NCBI RefSeq assembly: GCF_900114035.1
Contig: NZ_FORP01000023.1
Span: forward strand, 47,590-111,589
DNA from: Amycolatopsis sacchari
GTDB lineage: Bacteria > Actinomycetota > Actinomycetes > Mycobacteriales > Pseudonocardiaceae
Direction: 5' to 3'
DNA: 64,000 nt
Position 1 is the stretch's first letter; the number at the start of each line of letters is the position of its first letter. A program made the position numbers and the translations under genes. Below the pieces are notes generated by a model, which saw nothing but the letters and a program-made list of their open reading frames with translations, had not been told where the DNA came from and did no database searches. Shown here in pieces: positions 24,994 through 33,167 of the stretch.

Positions 24994-25275
24994 ATGACCG
25001 ACTTCAACCCTGAGGACGTGCCGCCGGGCTACCTCTACGAACACGTGGCGGCGCACCTGGCCGCCCGCATCACCTCCGGCGAGCTGGCACCGAACACCGC
25101 CTTGCCATCGGAACGGCGGCTGGCCTCCGAGTACGGTGTCTCCCTCGGCACCGCCCGCCACGCCACCCGGCTCCTGCGCTTCCGCGGGCTGGTCATCACC
25201 GTGCGCAGCAAAGGAACCTACGTCGCCGACCGGCGGATCTGGCCCCAACTCCCTACAGCTGACAAAGAGGTCTGA
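24994..25275 (+). CDS. Short GntR-family regulator
   Basis: A protein of 93 residues consisting of little more than the GntR winged helix: YLYEHVAAHLAARITSGELAPNTALPSERRLASEYGVSLGTARHATRLLRFRGLVITVRSKGTYV. It has no effector-binding domain, as in short transfer regulators. It is followed after 6 bases by an unknown gene on the same strand. Confidence 0.78.
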   Translation: MTDFNPEDVPPGYLYEHVAAHLAARITSGELAPNTALPSERRLASEYGVSLGTARHATRLLRFRGLVITVRSKGTYVADRRIWPQLPTADKEV

Positions 25276-25281
25276 ACCGCC

Positions 25282-25647
25282 GTGAACGACGCTGCCCACC
25301 ACAACCTCAACACCCGACTCCGGCGCATCGACCAGGCCGTCGAGGCGGCGACCGCCGACCTCCTCCGACACCGGCACAACGAGCGCGCCCTCGACGACCT
25401 CGTCGTCGTCGGCCGTCGCCTCCTGGAGCTATCGGTCGACCTACTCTCCCATGCCCCTGATCTTGACCTGGCCGAGCTGGACAACGCCTTAATGGGCGTC
25501 GTCGCGGCCACCCTCGACCGGCCCGCCACCCCACCAGACCTACCGCACCGCCGCGTGCGGCTACTCCGCCTCGGCCCACTGACGCTCACCGTCATTACCG
25601 AACGAAGCCACGTTCCCGAACCGGACGACAAGGAAGGCCTCGCATGA
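25282..25647 (+). CDS. Hypothetical helical protein
   Basis: A protein of 121 residues starting GTG-AAC after a weak ribosome site. It has a helical core (LRRIDQAVEAATADLLRHRHNERALDDLVVVGRRLLELSVDLL) and a basic C-terminal strand region. Its layout resembles the protein at 25945-26397 (helical repeat plus LLELSVDLLS/LLEMGLAVLS), so the two may be distant paralogues flanking a XRE gene. No function known. Confidence 0.55.
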   Translation: MNDAAHHNLNTRLRRIDQAVEAATADLLRHRHNERALDDLVVVGRRLLELSVDLLSHAPDLDLAELDNALMGVVAATLDRPATPPDLPHRRVRLLRLGPLTLTVITERSHVPEPDDKEGLA

Positions 25648-25937
25648 GCCAGCTGCTCCGGTATTGGCATGCACGGCCAGCCCTGCGCGAACTCGGCCAC
25701 CGCGTGCACCAACGCCGTAAGGCCCTGGGCCTGAGCCGCCGTCAGCTGGCCCAGCGCTCCGACGTGTGGTCGCCCCAGGTGTGGCTCCTGGAACGCGGCC
25801 TCAAGTCCGGGCCCGTCGAGAAGCTGGTTCTCGTCGCCACCGCCCTGGAGCTGGACTCCAGCGAACTCGTTCGGGGCCTAGGGCTGCGGCGCCTCCCGCG
25901 GCGGCAACCACCCGCACCCGAGGCCAGAGAGGACTGA
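25644..25937 (+). CDS. Small XRE-family regulator
   Basis: A protein of 97 residues. The helix-turn-helix is clear: LGHRVHQRRKALGLSRRQLAQRSDVWSPQVWLLERGLKSGPVEKLVLVATAL. It overlaps the preceding stop by four bases (ATGA). It is flanked by two similar helical proteins, which suggests a regulator with partners. The target is unknown. Confidence 0.75.
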   Translation: MSQLLRYWHARPALRELGHRVHQRRKALGLSRRQLAQRSDVWSPQVWLLERGLKSGPVEKLVLVATALELDSSELVRGLGLRRLPRRQPPAPEARED

Positions 25938-25944
25938 GCCTTCC

Positions 25945-26397
25945 GTGAACGAGGACGTGGGGAGCCCGCACCAACGGCTACGAGAGCACCTCGACGAACA
26001 ACTCGACAAGACCCTCCGGCCCCTGACGAGCGTGCGAGACCTGGGCAAGATCAGGGAACGCGAGCTACTGGATCTTGGGGTCTACCTCCTGGAAATGGGC
26101 CTCGCCGTCCTCAGCGAGGTCGATCTCTACCGCCCGGACCTCGAGGCCGCCGTCGCCACCGCAGCGATCGCGGCCAAGGGCCGGACCGACCAGCCACTTC
26201 TCCCCCGAGTATCCGAACTCATCTCCACCCAGACCGACCAACTCACCGCCACCCGAGCCGCCCTCGACGAGGCCACCCCCGCGCTCCAGCAGGAGGACCG
26301 CCAGTACCTCGCCGTCGTAGCGGCGCTGGATACCACCCTCTCGGCCTTCGCCAATCTCACCGCGCTCTTCAACATCGTGCCCAGCACGTATGTCTGA
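25945..26397 (+). CDS. Hypothetical helical protein
   Basis: A protein of 150 residues, all-alpha (REHLDEQLDKTLRPLTSVRDLGKIRERELLDLGVYLLEMGLAVLSEVDLY; later a coiled coil around QTDQLTATRAALDEATPALQQEDR). A GTG start lies eight bases after the XRE stop. The tail LSAFANLTALFNIVPSTYV is hydrophobic. Unknown function; see the similarity noted at 25282. Confidence 0.55.
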   Translation: MNEDVGSPHQRLREHLDEQLDKTLRPLTSVRDLGKIRERELLDLGVYLLEMGLAVLSEVDLYRPDLEAAVATAAIAAKGRTDQPLLPRVSELISTQTDQLTATRAALDEATPALQQEDRQYLAVVAALDTTLSAFANLTALFNIVPSTYV

Positions 26398-26604
26398 GGG
26401 ACCGACCGGGGCACGGCCCTGCTCGGCTGGGCGCGCCACGGAGCGTCCCGGGAACAGCCTTCTTCAGCGGGCCGCCATGCTCATACCCGGGTCAGCTCAC
26501 CCGGAACGACCACACCCGAGCTGCGCCCGCACCGCTCCCGGCCCGGCGCTTGAGGGCGTCGGCCGGGAGTTTCGAGCCCACAAGCAAAAGCCGGAGGTAA
26601 CGCC

Positions 26605-26955
26605 GTGACGAGCCGCCTCGGTCCCTTCGCCCTCTGCCCAGCCTGCCAAAAACGCAACAGCGGCCTGCTCCACGCCCAGCACCCCCAACGCCACATCACG
26701 GCGCACGGGCAGGCCGCCTGCGTCGACGCCGGACTGGCCGGCCTCCTGCCGGAGCTGTGGGCGGTGTGCGAAACGATCAGCTCGTGTCAGGGTGAGGACG
26801 GCTGGGCCTACATCACCCCGACCCCCGAAACCCGCCAGGCCACCGCCGGCTGGTTCAGCACGCGCGACCTTCGGCATTACTGGGGCGAGCGCGGACGGCT
26901 GTACTTTGAACTCCGGGCCGCCCAACAGGCCGCTCATCCACTTCCACCCACGTAA
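26605..26955 (+). CDS. Hypothetical zinc-binding protein
   Basis: A protein of 116 residues. A CxxC knuckle near the start (LCPACQKRNSGLLHAQHPQRHITAHGQ), with more Cys and His up to residue 62 (AVCETISSCQG), suggests a zinc site. The rest is a mixed fold with YITPTPETRQATAGWFSTRDLRHYW. A GTG start follows CCGGAGGT. No family is recognised. It is the last rightward gene before the NUDIX gene. Confidence 0.55.
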   Translation: MTSRLGPFALCPACQKRNSGLLHAQHPQRHITAHGQAACVDAGLAGLLPELWAVCETISSCQGEDGWAYITPTPETRQATAGWFSTRDLRHYWGERGRLYFELRAAQQAAHPLPPT

Positions 26956-27015
26956 CGCCGCCGCCTCTGCGGGAACGACAACGTCTCGTCATCGTGCTCA
27001 CGGTAAGTTCGCCTC

Positions 27016-27582
27016 ATGGATCCAGAGCGCACCAACGAGCAGACGAAGTGGACGATCCACGGCGAACGGGTCATCGACGACACCCGTCGGCTCAAGCTCA
27101 GCATCGCCTCAGTCGAGTTGCCGGACGGGGTGCGCTTCGAGCAGTACGTCCTGCGGATGCCGAAGTCCGCCATCATGGTGGTGCTCGACGACGCGCTCGA
27201 GAACGTCCTGATGATGTGGCGGCACCGCTTCATCATCGACCGGTGGGTCTGGGAACTGCCTGGCGGCTACGTCGACCCCGGTGAGGAGCCCGGCGTGACC
27301 GCTGCCCGTGAGGTCGAAGAAGAGACCGGCTGGCGGCCCCGCACCGTCGAGCCGCTCGTGTCGCTCCAGCCCACGGTCGGCAGTGCTGACGCGGAGACCC
27401 TGCTGTTTCTGTCCCGGGGCGCGGAGTACATCGGCGACGCCGTCGACATCAACGAGGCTGAACGGGTGGCGTGGGTTCCGCTGGCGTCGGTTCGGGAACG
27501 GATCGCGAAGGGGGAGATCGTCGGCGCGTCCTCGCAGGTCGGCCTCCTTCACGTCCTGGCCTTTCCGCCCGAGCGGTCATAG
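27016..27582 (+). CDS. NUDIX hydrolase (ADP-ribose pyrophosphatase-like)
   Basis: A protein of 188 residues. The NUDIX box GYVDPGEEPGVTAAREVEEETGW lies at about residues 92-114, and the fold around it (VLMMWRHRFIIDRWVWELPGG) matches ADP-sugar diphosphatases. It probably hydrolyses a nucleoside diphosphate derivative. It overlaps the convergent XRE/TPR regulator by six bases. Together with the nearby radical SAM and CYTH genes it suggests a nucleotide- or cofactor-related cassette, but the pathway is not identified. Confidence 0.85.
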   Translation: MDPERTNEQTKWTIHGERVIDDTRRLKLSIASVELPDGVRFEQYVLRMPKSAIMVVLDDALENVLMMWRHRFIIDRWVWELPGGYVDPGEEPGVTAAREVEEETGWRPRTVEPLVSLQPTVGSADAETLLFLSRGAEYIGDAVDINEAERVAWVPLASVRERIAKGEIVGASSQVGLLHVLAFPPERS

Positions 27583-29088
27583 CCGCGGCGTCGGCACCCC
27601 GATGTCGTCGAGCTCCCGGTACAGCGCCTGGACCTCGCCCGTGGAGAACGGCGCCAACCGCCGACCCATGTCGCCGAGGTAGGCGACCGCCCGCACCGAC
27701 CGGACGCTGCCGGCCATCCGCACAGCTTCTCGTCCCGCCGCGCAGGCCTCGTCGACGCGGCGCTGGTCGGCCAAGGCGCCGGCCAGCAGCGCGGTGTTGA
27801 ACAGCTTGCCCCGCTGGTAGCCCTCGCTCATGTCCAAGGACCGGCGGGCGTACCGCTCGGTCTCCTGCGGCCGCCCCAGTCCCTGGAAGGCGTGGGCGAA
27901 CTTGGCCGCCAGGTACGAGCCATCGAAGTAGCTCAGCCACGACGGCGTGTTGTCCGGGTTGGCCCGCTCGAACGCGGCTTCCGCGCGGTGCAGCGCGTCC
28001 AGGCAACCGCGGTGGTCGCCCTGCAGGGCCAACCCGTGCGCCTCCATCACCGCCACCTCGGCCCCCAGCGCCGGCAACCCCGCCCGCTTGGCCGAGCTCC
28101 GGGCGGCCAGAGCGAGATCCACCGCTGTCTCGGCCGCCTCCTGCATCACCACTCCCCCGGCCTCCGGCACCATCCCCCGGAAAGCCGCGTGATGACTCAT
28201 GGCCGCCAGAACCTCGGTCGCCAGGGCGTCGTCCCCGGCCTCCTCTGCCAAACTCAGCGCCGCCCGCAGATGGCGCCGCCCTTCGCCGGCTTGGCCGACG
28301 TCGTAGGCCATCCACCCGGCGAGCTGGCGCAGCTCCGCGGCTGCTTTGAACAGCTCCGTGCGGGCGGACCCTACGTTGCCGGCGCTCCTCAAGCGCGGTT
28401 CCACCGTCTCCCGTAGATACCGGTCCAACGCGCTGCGACTGTGCCCACCGCCGTAGCGGTTGTCGGCCTGCCGGAAGGCGGCGGTGGCCCGGCGGATGTC
28501 CGCCACCGAGCCCTCGTCAGGTCGGCTGGCAACCGCAGCTGCCCCTGCGGCGGGTCCAAGCCACAGCGCGCTCCCGGCCGTGAGAGCACCGACTCCCGCG
28601 GTCTTGAGCACCTGCCGTCGCTGCACGTCGTCTCCCGTCGCCTGGGCGGTCGGCGGCAGCGTAGAACCGGTCTCCGGCCCGGCGTATCGCTCTGTCCGAT
28701 GCTCCGGCAAGGAGAACCACAGGTGCTCCTCGGGGAAGTGCAAGATCGCCGCCCAGCGCTCGAGATTGGCCAAGTCGGTGACCGGCCGGGCTGAACGCTC
28801 GATCTCGCTCAACCACCCCTGGGTGATGTCGAGCCATCCGGCCAGGGTGACCTGCGTGATGGCGGGCCGGTGCGCCCGGCGGTACAGCCGGAGCAACCGA
28901 CCAAAGTGACGCGTCTCCAGCGCGGCCCGGACCTCCGGCTGCTGGAAGAAATTCTCCGGAGGCGCTGGGGGTTCCAGCAGGCGGCTGCTGCGGGCGCACG
29001 CCTCGCACCGGTCGGTCCGGTTATCCGCTGCCAGCACCGCCCCACATGACGCACACCGAGCGCGGCGAGGCGGCAATGGACTGGGCAT
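27577..29088 (-). CDS. XRE regulator with zinc knuckle and TPR-like domain
   Basis: A protein of 503 residues. The order is an N-terminal zinc ribbon (ARCASCGAVLA, DRCEAC), a XRE helix-turn-helix at about 65-110 (AITQVTLAGWLDITQGWLSEIERSARPV), a Tat-like or linker stretch near 155-185, and about 300 residues of TPR-type helices (AGEGRRHLRAALSLAEEAGDDALATEV and similar). Such proteins regulate neighbouring genes in response to a peptide or partner bound by the TPR. It is transcribed away from the radical SAM group; three CGATATTG-type repeats lie in the shared upstream region. Confidence 0.8.
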   Translation of the reverse strand: MPSPLPPRRARCASCGAVLAADNRTDRCEACARSSRLLEPPAPPENFFQQPEVRAALETRHFGRLLRLYRRAHRPAITQVTLAGWLDITQGWLSEIERSARPVTDLANLERWAAILHFPEEHLWFSLPEHRTERYAGPETGSTLPPTAQATGDDVQRRQVLKTAGVGALTAGSALWLGPAAGAAAVASRPDEGSVADIRRATAAFRQADNRYGGGHSRSALDRYLRETVEPRLRSAGNVGSARTELFKAAAELRQLAGWMAYDVGQAGEGRRHLRAALSLAEEAGDDALATEVLAAMSHHAAFRGMVPEAGGVVMQEAAETAVDLALAARSSAKRAGLPALGAEVAVMEAHGLALQGDHRGCLDALHRAEAAFERANPDNTPSWLSYFDGSYLAAKFAHAFQGLGRPQETERYARRSLDMSEGYQRGKLFNTALLAGALADQRRVDEACAAGREAVRMAGSVRSVRAVAYLGDMGRRLAPFSTGEVQALYRELDDIGVPTPRL

Positions 29089-29152
29089 CTGCGGTTCTCC
29101 TCGCTGATGGTGCGGATCAGCTTACACCGGGTGAGCAAGCCGCGTGACCTGC

Positions 29153-29190
29153 CAATATCGCCCGGAGCAATATCGCGACCGCCGATATGG
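29153..29190. promoter_or_regulatory. Phased CAATATCGC repeats upstream of the XRE/TPR gene
   Basis: Three related words, CAATATCGC at 29153 and 29168 and CCGATATGG at 29182, are spaced 14-15 bases apart. They fall between the divergent XRE/TPR gene and the small-ORF/radical SAM group. They are likely operator sites for the regulator; not tested. Confidence 0.5.
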
Positions 29191-29353
29191 GGCGCTGCGA
29201 TTGGCTCTTACGCCACCCCTCCGCAAGCTACGTCTCACCCCTAAGGCAGGCCGGCGAATCACGCTGACGGGCCGTCCTCTCCTGGTCCTCGGCGGCGCGC
29301 CCTCGGTCAGCGCCTGCGCTGCGCACCTCGTGTTTCCAGAAACGGAGATCCCG

Positions 29354-29515
29354 ATGTCACTGGCCACACGGCTCGCCACAGAAGTTGCCGCCGTCAGCCC
29401 GATGTCCTACGTGTCCTAGACTCTGCGCCACCGGGCACAGCGCGGCATCTTCGTCGACGAACTGTTCCTCACCCGCGTCCTGGACTGGCCGAATCATGAC
29501 CGTCCGGATCAATGA
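29354..29515 (+). pseudogene. 53-codon ORF interrupted by an in-frame amber codon
   Basis: From an ATG at 29354 (GGAG seven bases upstream) the frame reads MSLATRLATEVAAVSPMSYVS, then TAG at 29417-29419. It continues as TLRHRAQRGIFVDELFLTRVLDWPNHDRPDQ and stops at TGA 29513-29515, which overlaps the next ATG (ATGA). The distal part looks protein-like and is coupled to the following gene, so the whole frame was probably once one small protein. A nonsense mutation, amber readthrough, or two separate peptides are the options. Confidence 0.5.
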
Positions 29516-29808
29516 CCGTCCCCGCCCAACGGCAGGCATCCCCGGAGCTGTGGCCGGGTCTGTGGAACGACGAGCTGCACCGGGTTCGGCCGGAAAACGC
29601 CGGCCGGTTCAAGGCTGGCGGGCGCACCTACGGCGCCGCGGACTGCGGCAAGGCCTGCGTGCCCGCCCGACCCCAGCCTGGCCGCGCCTGGTGCTCCACC
29701 TGCTTCCCGGACGGCGAGCCCACGGACCAGTTCGCCACCGTCGCGGTACCCCGGCGGCCTGACCCGGACCTCCTGGCCCGCGTCTTACAAGGCCTGCGCA
29801 ACCTCTAG
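29512..29808 (+). CDS. Hypothetical small zinc-knuckle protein upstream of radical SAM
   Basis: A protein of 98 residues. WPGLWNDELHRVRPENAGRF is followed by CGKACVPARPQPGRAWCSTCFP, with four Cys in a knuckle-like arrangement, and a short helical tail. Its start is coupled to the preceding interrupted ORF and it ends 36 bases before the radical SAM gene, so the group is probably one transcript. No known function. Confidence 0.6.
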   Translation: MTVPAQRQASPELWPGLWNDELHRVRPENAGRFKAGGRTYGAADCGKACVPARPQPGRAWCSTCFPDGEPTDQFATVAVPRRPDPDLLARVLQGLRNL

Positions 29809-29844
29809 CCCCTGCCTGTCCTGAGTTCGAAGAAGGAGGACTTC

Positions 29845-31157
29845 GTGACGGCCACCGCCGCCTTACCGGTCCACGTCGACCGCGATCGCACGCTCCGCGT
29901 CAAAATCATCGATGCCTGCGGCATGACCTGCACTTTCTGCCACAACGAGGGAACACCAGTCACGGCGGACAACCTCGGGCGTGAGGCCGGCAGCTTCGCG
30001 GGTTCCGGCCGCACCGGTCGGGTCTCGATCTACACCGCTACCAACGGAGCCAGCTTTCTGCCCGCCCCCGTGCTGCCGGACACCGACTTCCACGACGCCC
30101 TCGTCGCCCTGCGCCAAGCCCTTGACGTCACTGAACTCCACCTGACCGGCGGGGAGCCCACCCTGCACACCGGCCTGCCTCGGTTGGTGGCCCTGGCCCG
30201 AGACGCGGGCTACTCGGTTCGCATGACCTCCAACGGCGAGCGTGGCGCCGAGCAGATGGACCGCTGCGCCAAGGCCGGCCTCGAGCGGATCAACTTCTCC
30301 GTGTTCGGCACCACCCCGGACGAACTCGCGGCGGTCCAGCACGAGCGCTACCGCCACCCGGGCCGCGCCACCCGCAAACTCGACGCCCTCAAAAGCTCAA
30401 TCGAGGCGGCGATCGCGGCCGGCATCGGGGTCAACGCCAACCTTGTCGTGCCCGACCACGGCCACATCGCCCGAGTCCACCGGCTCCTGGACGAGTACTC
30501 CCCACGGCTGTCCGTGCGCCTGCTCAACTCCCTCGACCACGGCCACGCCTCGATCCAAGCCATCGAGCAAGCACTGGCCGAACGGGGCGCCGTGCCGGAA
30601 GCCCGCTACCTCACCGCGGGCGTCTCGGGTTCCCGCACCGCCTACCGCCTCCCCGACGGGCAATACCGCTAAGTTAGTACGTTTTACCTGGTCAGGGCGT
30701 TACCGGAGGCTCTGTTCAGTCGTTCCCGCCGGTTAGGCGGTTCTCCACTTGAGACAGTCGCCGTTGCGGTTGAGGGGAATCTTCAATTGAGGCAACTGTT
30801 CTGTCGGGGTGTGACCGCTCTGTGGGCGACGCCTCCAAACGCCTCTGAGCTGCGGAAACTCGCCTAAACTTAGCGGTATTGCCCGACGGGCGCCGGGTGT
30901 ACTTCAAGCAGATCCGCCGCGTTCGCCTCCCCGCCACCTGCGCCGGCTGCCGGTTCAACAACGACACCGACTGCCACGAAGGCTTCTACGGCGTCCGCCT
31001 CTACCGCGACCGCCGCGGCGACTACCAGGTCGGCGTCTGCATCCAACGCATGGACCTCTGCCGGCCCCTGGACGACTTCCTCCGCTCCGGCCTGCCCGAA
31101 GAAATCCGCCAGCTACGGCAGCAAGAGCACGACCAGCTGACCACGAGCAGCCGCTAG
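29845..31157 (+). pseudogene. MoaA-like radical SAM protein, split by a 221-bp insertion
   Basis: It starts at GTG 29845 behind AGAAGGAGGAC. The N-terminal half has the radical SAM cluster motif IDACGMTCTFCHNEG (Cys 25, 29, 32), the SAM-binding ELHLTGGEPTL and a TIM-barrel pattern. The insertion at 30661-30881 ends the frame after LPDGQYR. Downstream the frame resumes as RRVYFKQIRRVRL with a second cysteine set (CAGCRFNNDTDC, VGVCIQ, DLC) that would hold an auxiliary cluster. The joined product is about 360 residues, normal for MoaA-like enzymes. The substrate is unknown. The N-terminal piece alone is unlikely to work. Confidence 0.85.
30661..30881 (+). mobile_element. 221-bp MITE-like element, copy 2 (in the radical SAM gene)
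   Basis: Same ends (CAATACCGCTAAGTT, inverted) and same length as copy 1, with a single base difference. It is flanked by CCCGACGGG at 30652-30660 and 30882-30890 (nine bases, or ten if the terminal C is shared). It has no coding capacity for a transposase. Its orientation relative to the host gene is the same as in copy 1. Confidence 0.9.
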
Positions 31158-31190
31158 CCTCGAGCCCGACACGACAAGGGAGAACGAGCA

Positions 31191-31724
31191 GTGCCCATCG
31201 AGCACGAAGCCAAAGTCCTCGACATCGACCCGGCCGCCACCACCGCGCTCATCCTCAGCAAGGGCGGCCAGCAGGTCAGCCCCACCCGGCTGATGCGCCG
31301 CTACGTCTACGACATCACCCCCGGCGACCAGTCCAAGTGGATCCGGCTGCGGGACACCGGCACCGAGATCACGCTGTGCGTCAAGGAGATCCGCAGCGAC
31401 GCCATCGACGGCACCCACGAAGTCGAAGTCACCGTCGACGACTTCGCTGCCACCAACGAACTCCTCGGCCTCCTCGGCTTCCACCCCAAGTCATACCAGG
31501 AAAACCGCCGCACCAGCTTCCACCTCGACGGCGCCCGACTCGAGATCGACGAGTGGCCCCGCATCCCGCCCTACCTGGAGATCGAAGCCGACAGCGCCGC
31601 AGAGGTCGTCCGGACGATCGCACTGCTCGGCTACGACGAAGATCAGCTGACGGCCGAGAACACCATCAAGGTCTACGCGCGGTACGGCATAGATCTAGGT
31701 TCCTTGCCCGAACTCCGGTTCTGA
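31191..31724 (+). CDS. CYTH-domain protein (class IV adenylate cyclase/thiamine triphosphatase-like)
   Basis: A protein of 177 residues filling one CYTH triphosphate tunnel. The N-terminal ExExK signature is present (IEHEAKV), followed by the charged strands RRYVYDI, KWIRLRDTG, LCVKEI, HEVEVTV, RRTSFHLDGARLEIDEWP and YLEIEADS. CYTH enzymes act on triphosphates, making cAMP or cleaving inorganic or thiamine triphosphate; sequence alone does not decide. A GTG start lies 33 bases after the radical SAM stop, same strand, probably the same operon. Confidence 0.82.
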   Translation: MPIEHEAKVLDIDPAATTALILSKGGQQVSPTRLMRRYVYDITPGDQSKWIRLRDTGTEITLCVKEIRSDAIDGTHEVEVTVDDFAATNELLGLLGFHPKSYQENRRTSFHLDGARLEIDEWPRIPPYLEIEADSAAEVVRTIALLGYDEDQLTAENTIKVYARYGIDLGSLPELRF

Positions 31725-31820
31725 CACACACCTGCTCGGAGCCGATCCGACGTCGCGGCGCCTGTAAGCAATAAGACTGTCTTGTCGGCCTTGCGATGAA
31801 CAGGTTGAGCGCGGCGGACT

Positions 31821-33167
31821 TCACGCAGCAGTCTCGGTCGGACCGCTGGCCTCACGGGCGAACTCCAAGTGACGGACCCACTCGTCGATCAGCAGAGTGA
31901 TGGCGTGGGCGGCTTGCTGAGGCACGACGCCGTTGCCCAGCGCTCGAAGCTGGGCGTTCCGCGGCAGTCCCAGGGCCGGGTCGGTGACGAAGCCATCGGG
32001 GAGGCCCATCATCCATTCGACGAATCGTGGCGACAGCCGGGGTCGGCCGGTGCGGCCAAGTTCGGTCGGTGGCGGGGCTGGGCGGCCGAGGATCAGTTCC
32101 CATCGACGGATGGCGGTGGTGTAGTCGCCCCAGTCCATGATCGGGGTGCTTCGGTCCAGGTCGTCAGCTCCCGCGGCATCGTGCCCAGGATCATCTCGAC
32201 GGCCTGTTCCAGACCCGGCCCGCAGTGCGTTCGCAGAATTGCGTCCCGGCTCTTGCGGTTGCCGCAGGCCAGTGGTGTCGGCAGCAGGTTGTTCGCTGTT
32301 GCGGTGAGACCGGGCGTCCCGCTCGAACTCGGCCCGTTCGGCGGCTCCTGCATCGCTTCCGCCACCGTCAGGGTGGGCAGCCAACGCCGAGCCAGCGTGT
32401 CGAGGGATGGCCTGCGTGGTCCACCCGGCGAGCCGTTGCTGCCCGCTCTGCTGGCGGTCGGCGTCGGGAAGAGTGTGGCCTCGTCGCGCAGGTTCACCTG
32501 GCGACCTCGCGCCTTCCGCCGGACAGGATCGCAGCCGGTGTGATCGGCATCCGAACTGGTCGGAGTGCGGAACAGAGTTACCGCGTCGCAGAGGTCGACT
32601 TCCTGATTCCCGGCTCGGCGACGAGCCGGTGCGTAGCCAGTCCGGGAGGCGTCGGCTGCTACGGGCGTGGGCAAGTACGAAAAGCCTTTCCCGGCGGTGG
32701 GGCGCGCCGATGTCACCGGCGCGAAGGCTTGTCCATTGCGTGTCATACCCTGCTTCGGCCAGGTGGCCGAGAACCTTGTCGAACCCGCCGTTCTTCCACC
32801 GGAGTGCGGCCACGTTCTCCAACACGACGAGAGCCGGTCGTAGAACGCGAATGGCGTCCAGGACATGGTAGAACAGTCCACTTCGGTTACCCTTCCTTAT
32901 TCCCACTCGTTTACCTGCAGTGGAAATGTCCTGGCATGGGAAACCGGCGGTGATGACATCAACGCGCGGCACCTCGCGCCAGTCGACGGCAGTGATGTCC
33001 CCCAGATTCGGAGCGGAAACTCGAGCAGCGAGCAGATCTGCAACGTAGGGTTCGTTTTCCGCGACCCATACGATTTCCCCTGCGTCCAGTGCGGCGAGGA
33101 CGGCGAGGTCGAGGCCGCCATAACCAGTGCAGAGGGATCCGATTCGCGGAACGATGGCGTCATTCAT
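31821..33167 (-). CDS. DNA cytosine-5 methyltransferase
   Basis: About 448 residues. C5-methylase motifs in order: I (GSLCTGYGGLDLA), IV with the catalytic Cys (ITAGFPCQDIS, near residue 75), VI (LVVLENVAAL), VIII (GAPHRRERLFVLAH), and IX/X at the C-terminus (RNAQLRALGNGVVPQQA). Residues 175-370 are the variable target-recognition part; this stretch is also open in a second frame with repeated LPTP-type motifs (see finding). The ATG overlaps the stop of the upstream methylase-like gene. No restriction endonuclease is visible nearby, so it is an orphan methylase, perhaps protecting the element during transfer. Confidence 0.88.
   Translation of the reverse strand: MNDAIVPRIGSLCTGYGGLDLAVLAALDAGEIVWVAENEPYVADLLAARVSAPNLGDITAVDWREVPRVDVITAGFPCQDISTAGKRVGIRKGNRSGLFYHVLDAIRVLRPALVVLENVAALRWKNGGFDKVLGHLAEAGYDTQWTSLRAGDIGAPHRRERLFVLAHARSSRRLPDWLRTGSSPSRESGSRPLRRGNSVPHSDQFGCRSHRLRSCPAEGARSPGEPARRGHTLPDADRQQSGQQRLAGWTTQAIPRHAGSALAAHPDGGGSDAGAAERAEFERDARSHRNSEQPAADTTGLRQPQEPGRNSANALRAGSGTGRRDDPGHDAAGADDLDRSTPIMDWGDYTTAIRRWELILGRPAPPPTELGRTGRPRLSPRFVEWMMGLPDGFVTDPALGLPRNAQLRALGNGVVPQQAAHAITLLIDEWVRHLEFAREASGPTETAA

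Noticed and set aside
29845..31157. Prokaryotic viperin
   Set aside because: The cluster motif reads CGMTCTFCHNEG rather than the viperin-type sequence, and the C-terminal cysteine set fits MoaA-like enzymes better.
15797..31724. A complete Pycsar defence system (PycTM-like protein at 15.8 kb plus CYTH protein at 31.2 kb)
   Set aside because: The two genes lie in different elements 15 kb apart, and CYTH proteins are not the pyrimidine cyclases of Pycsar, which belong to the class III-type cyclase family.
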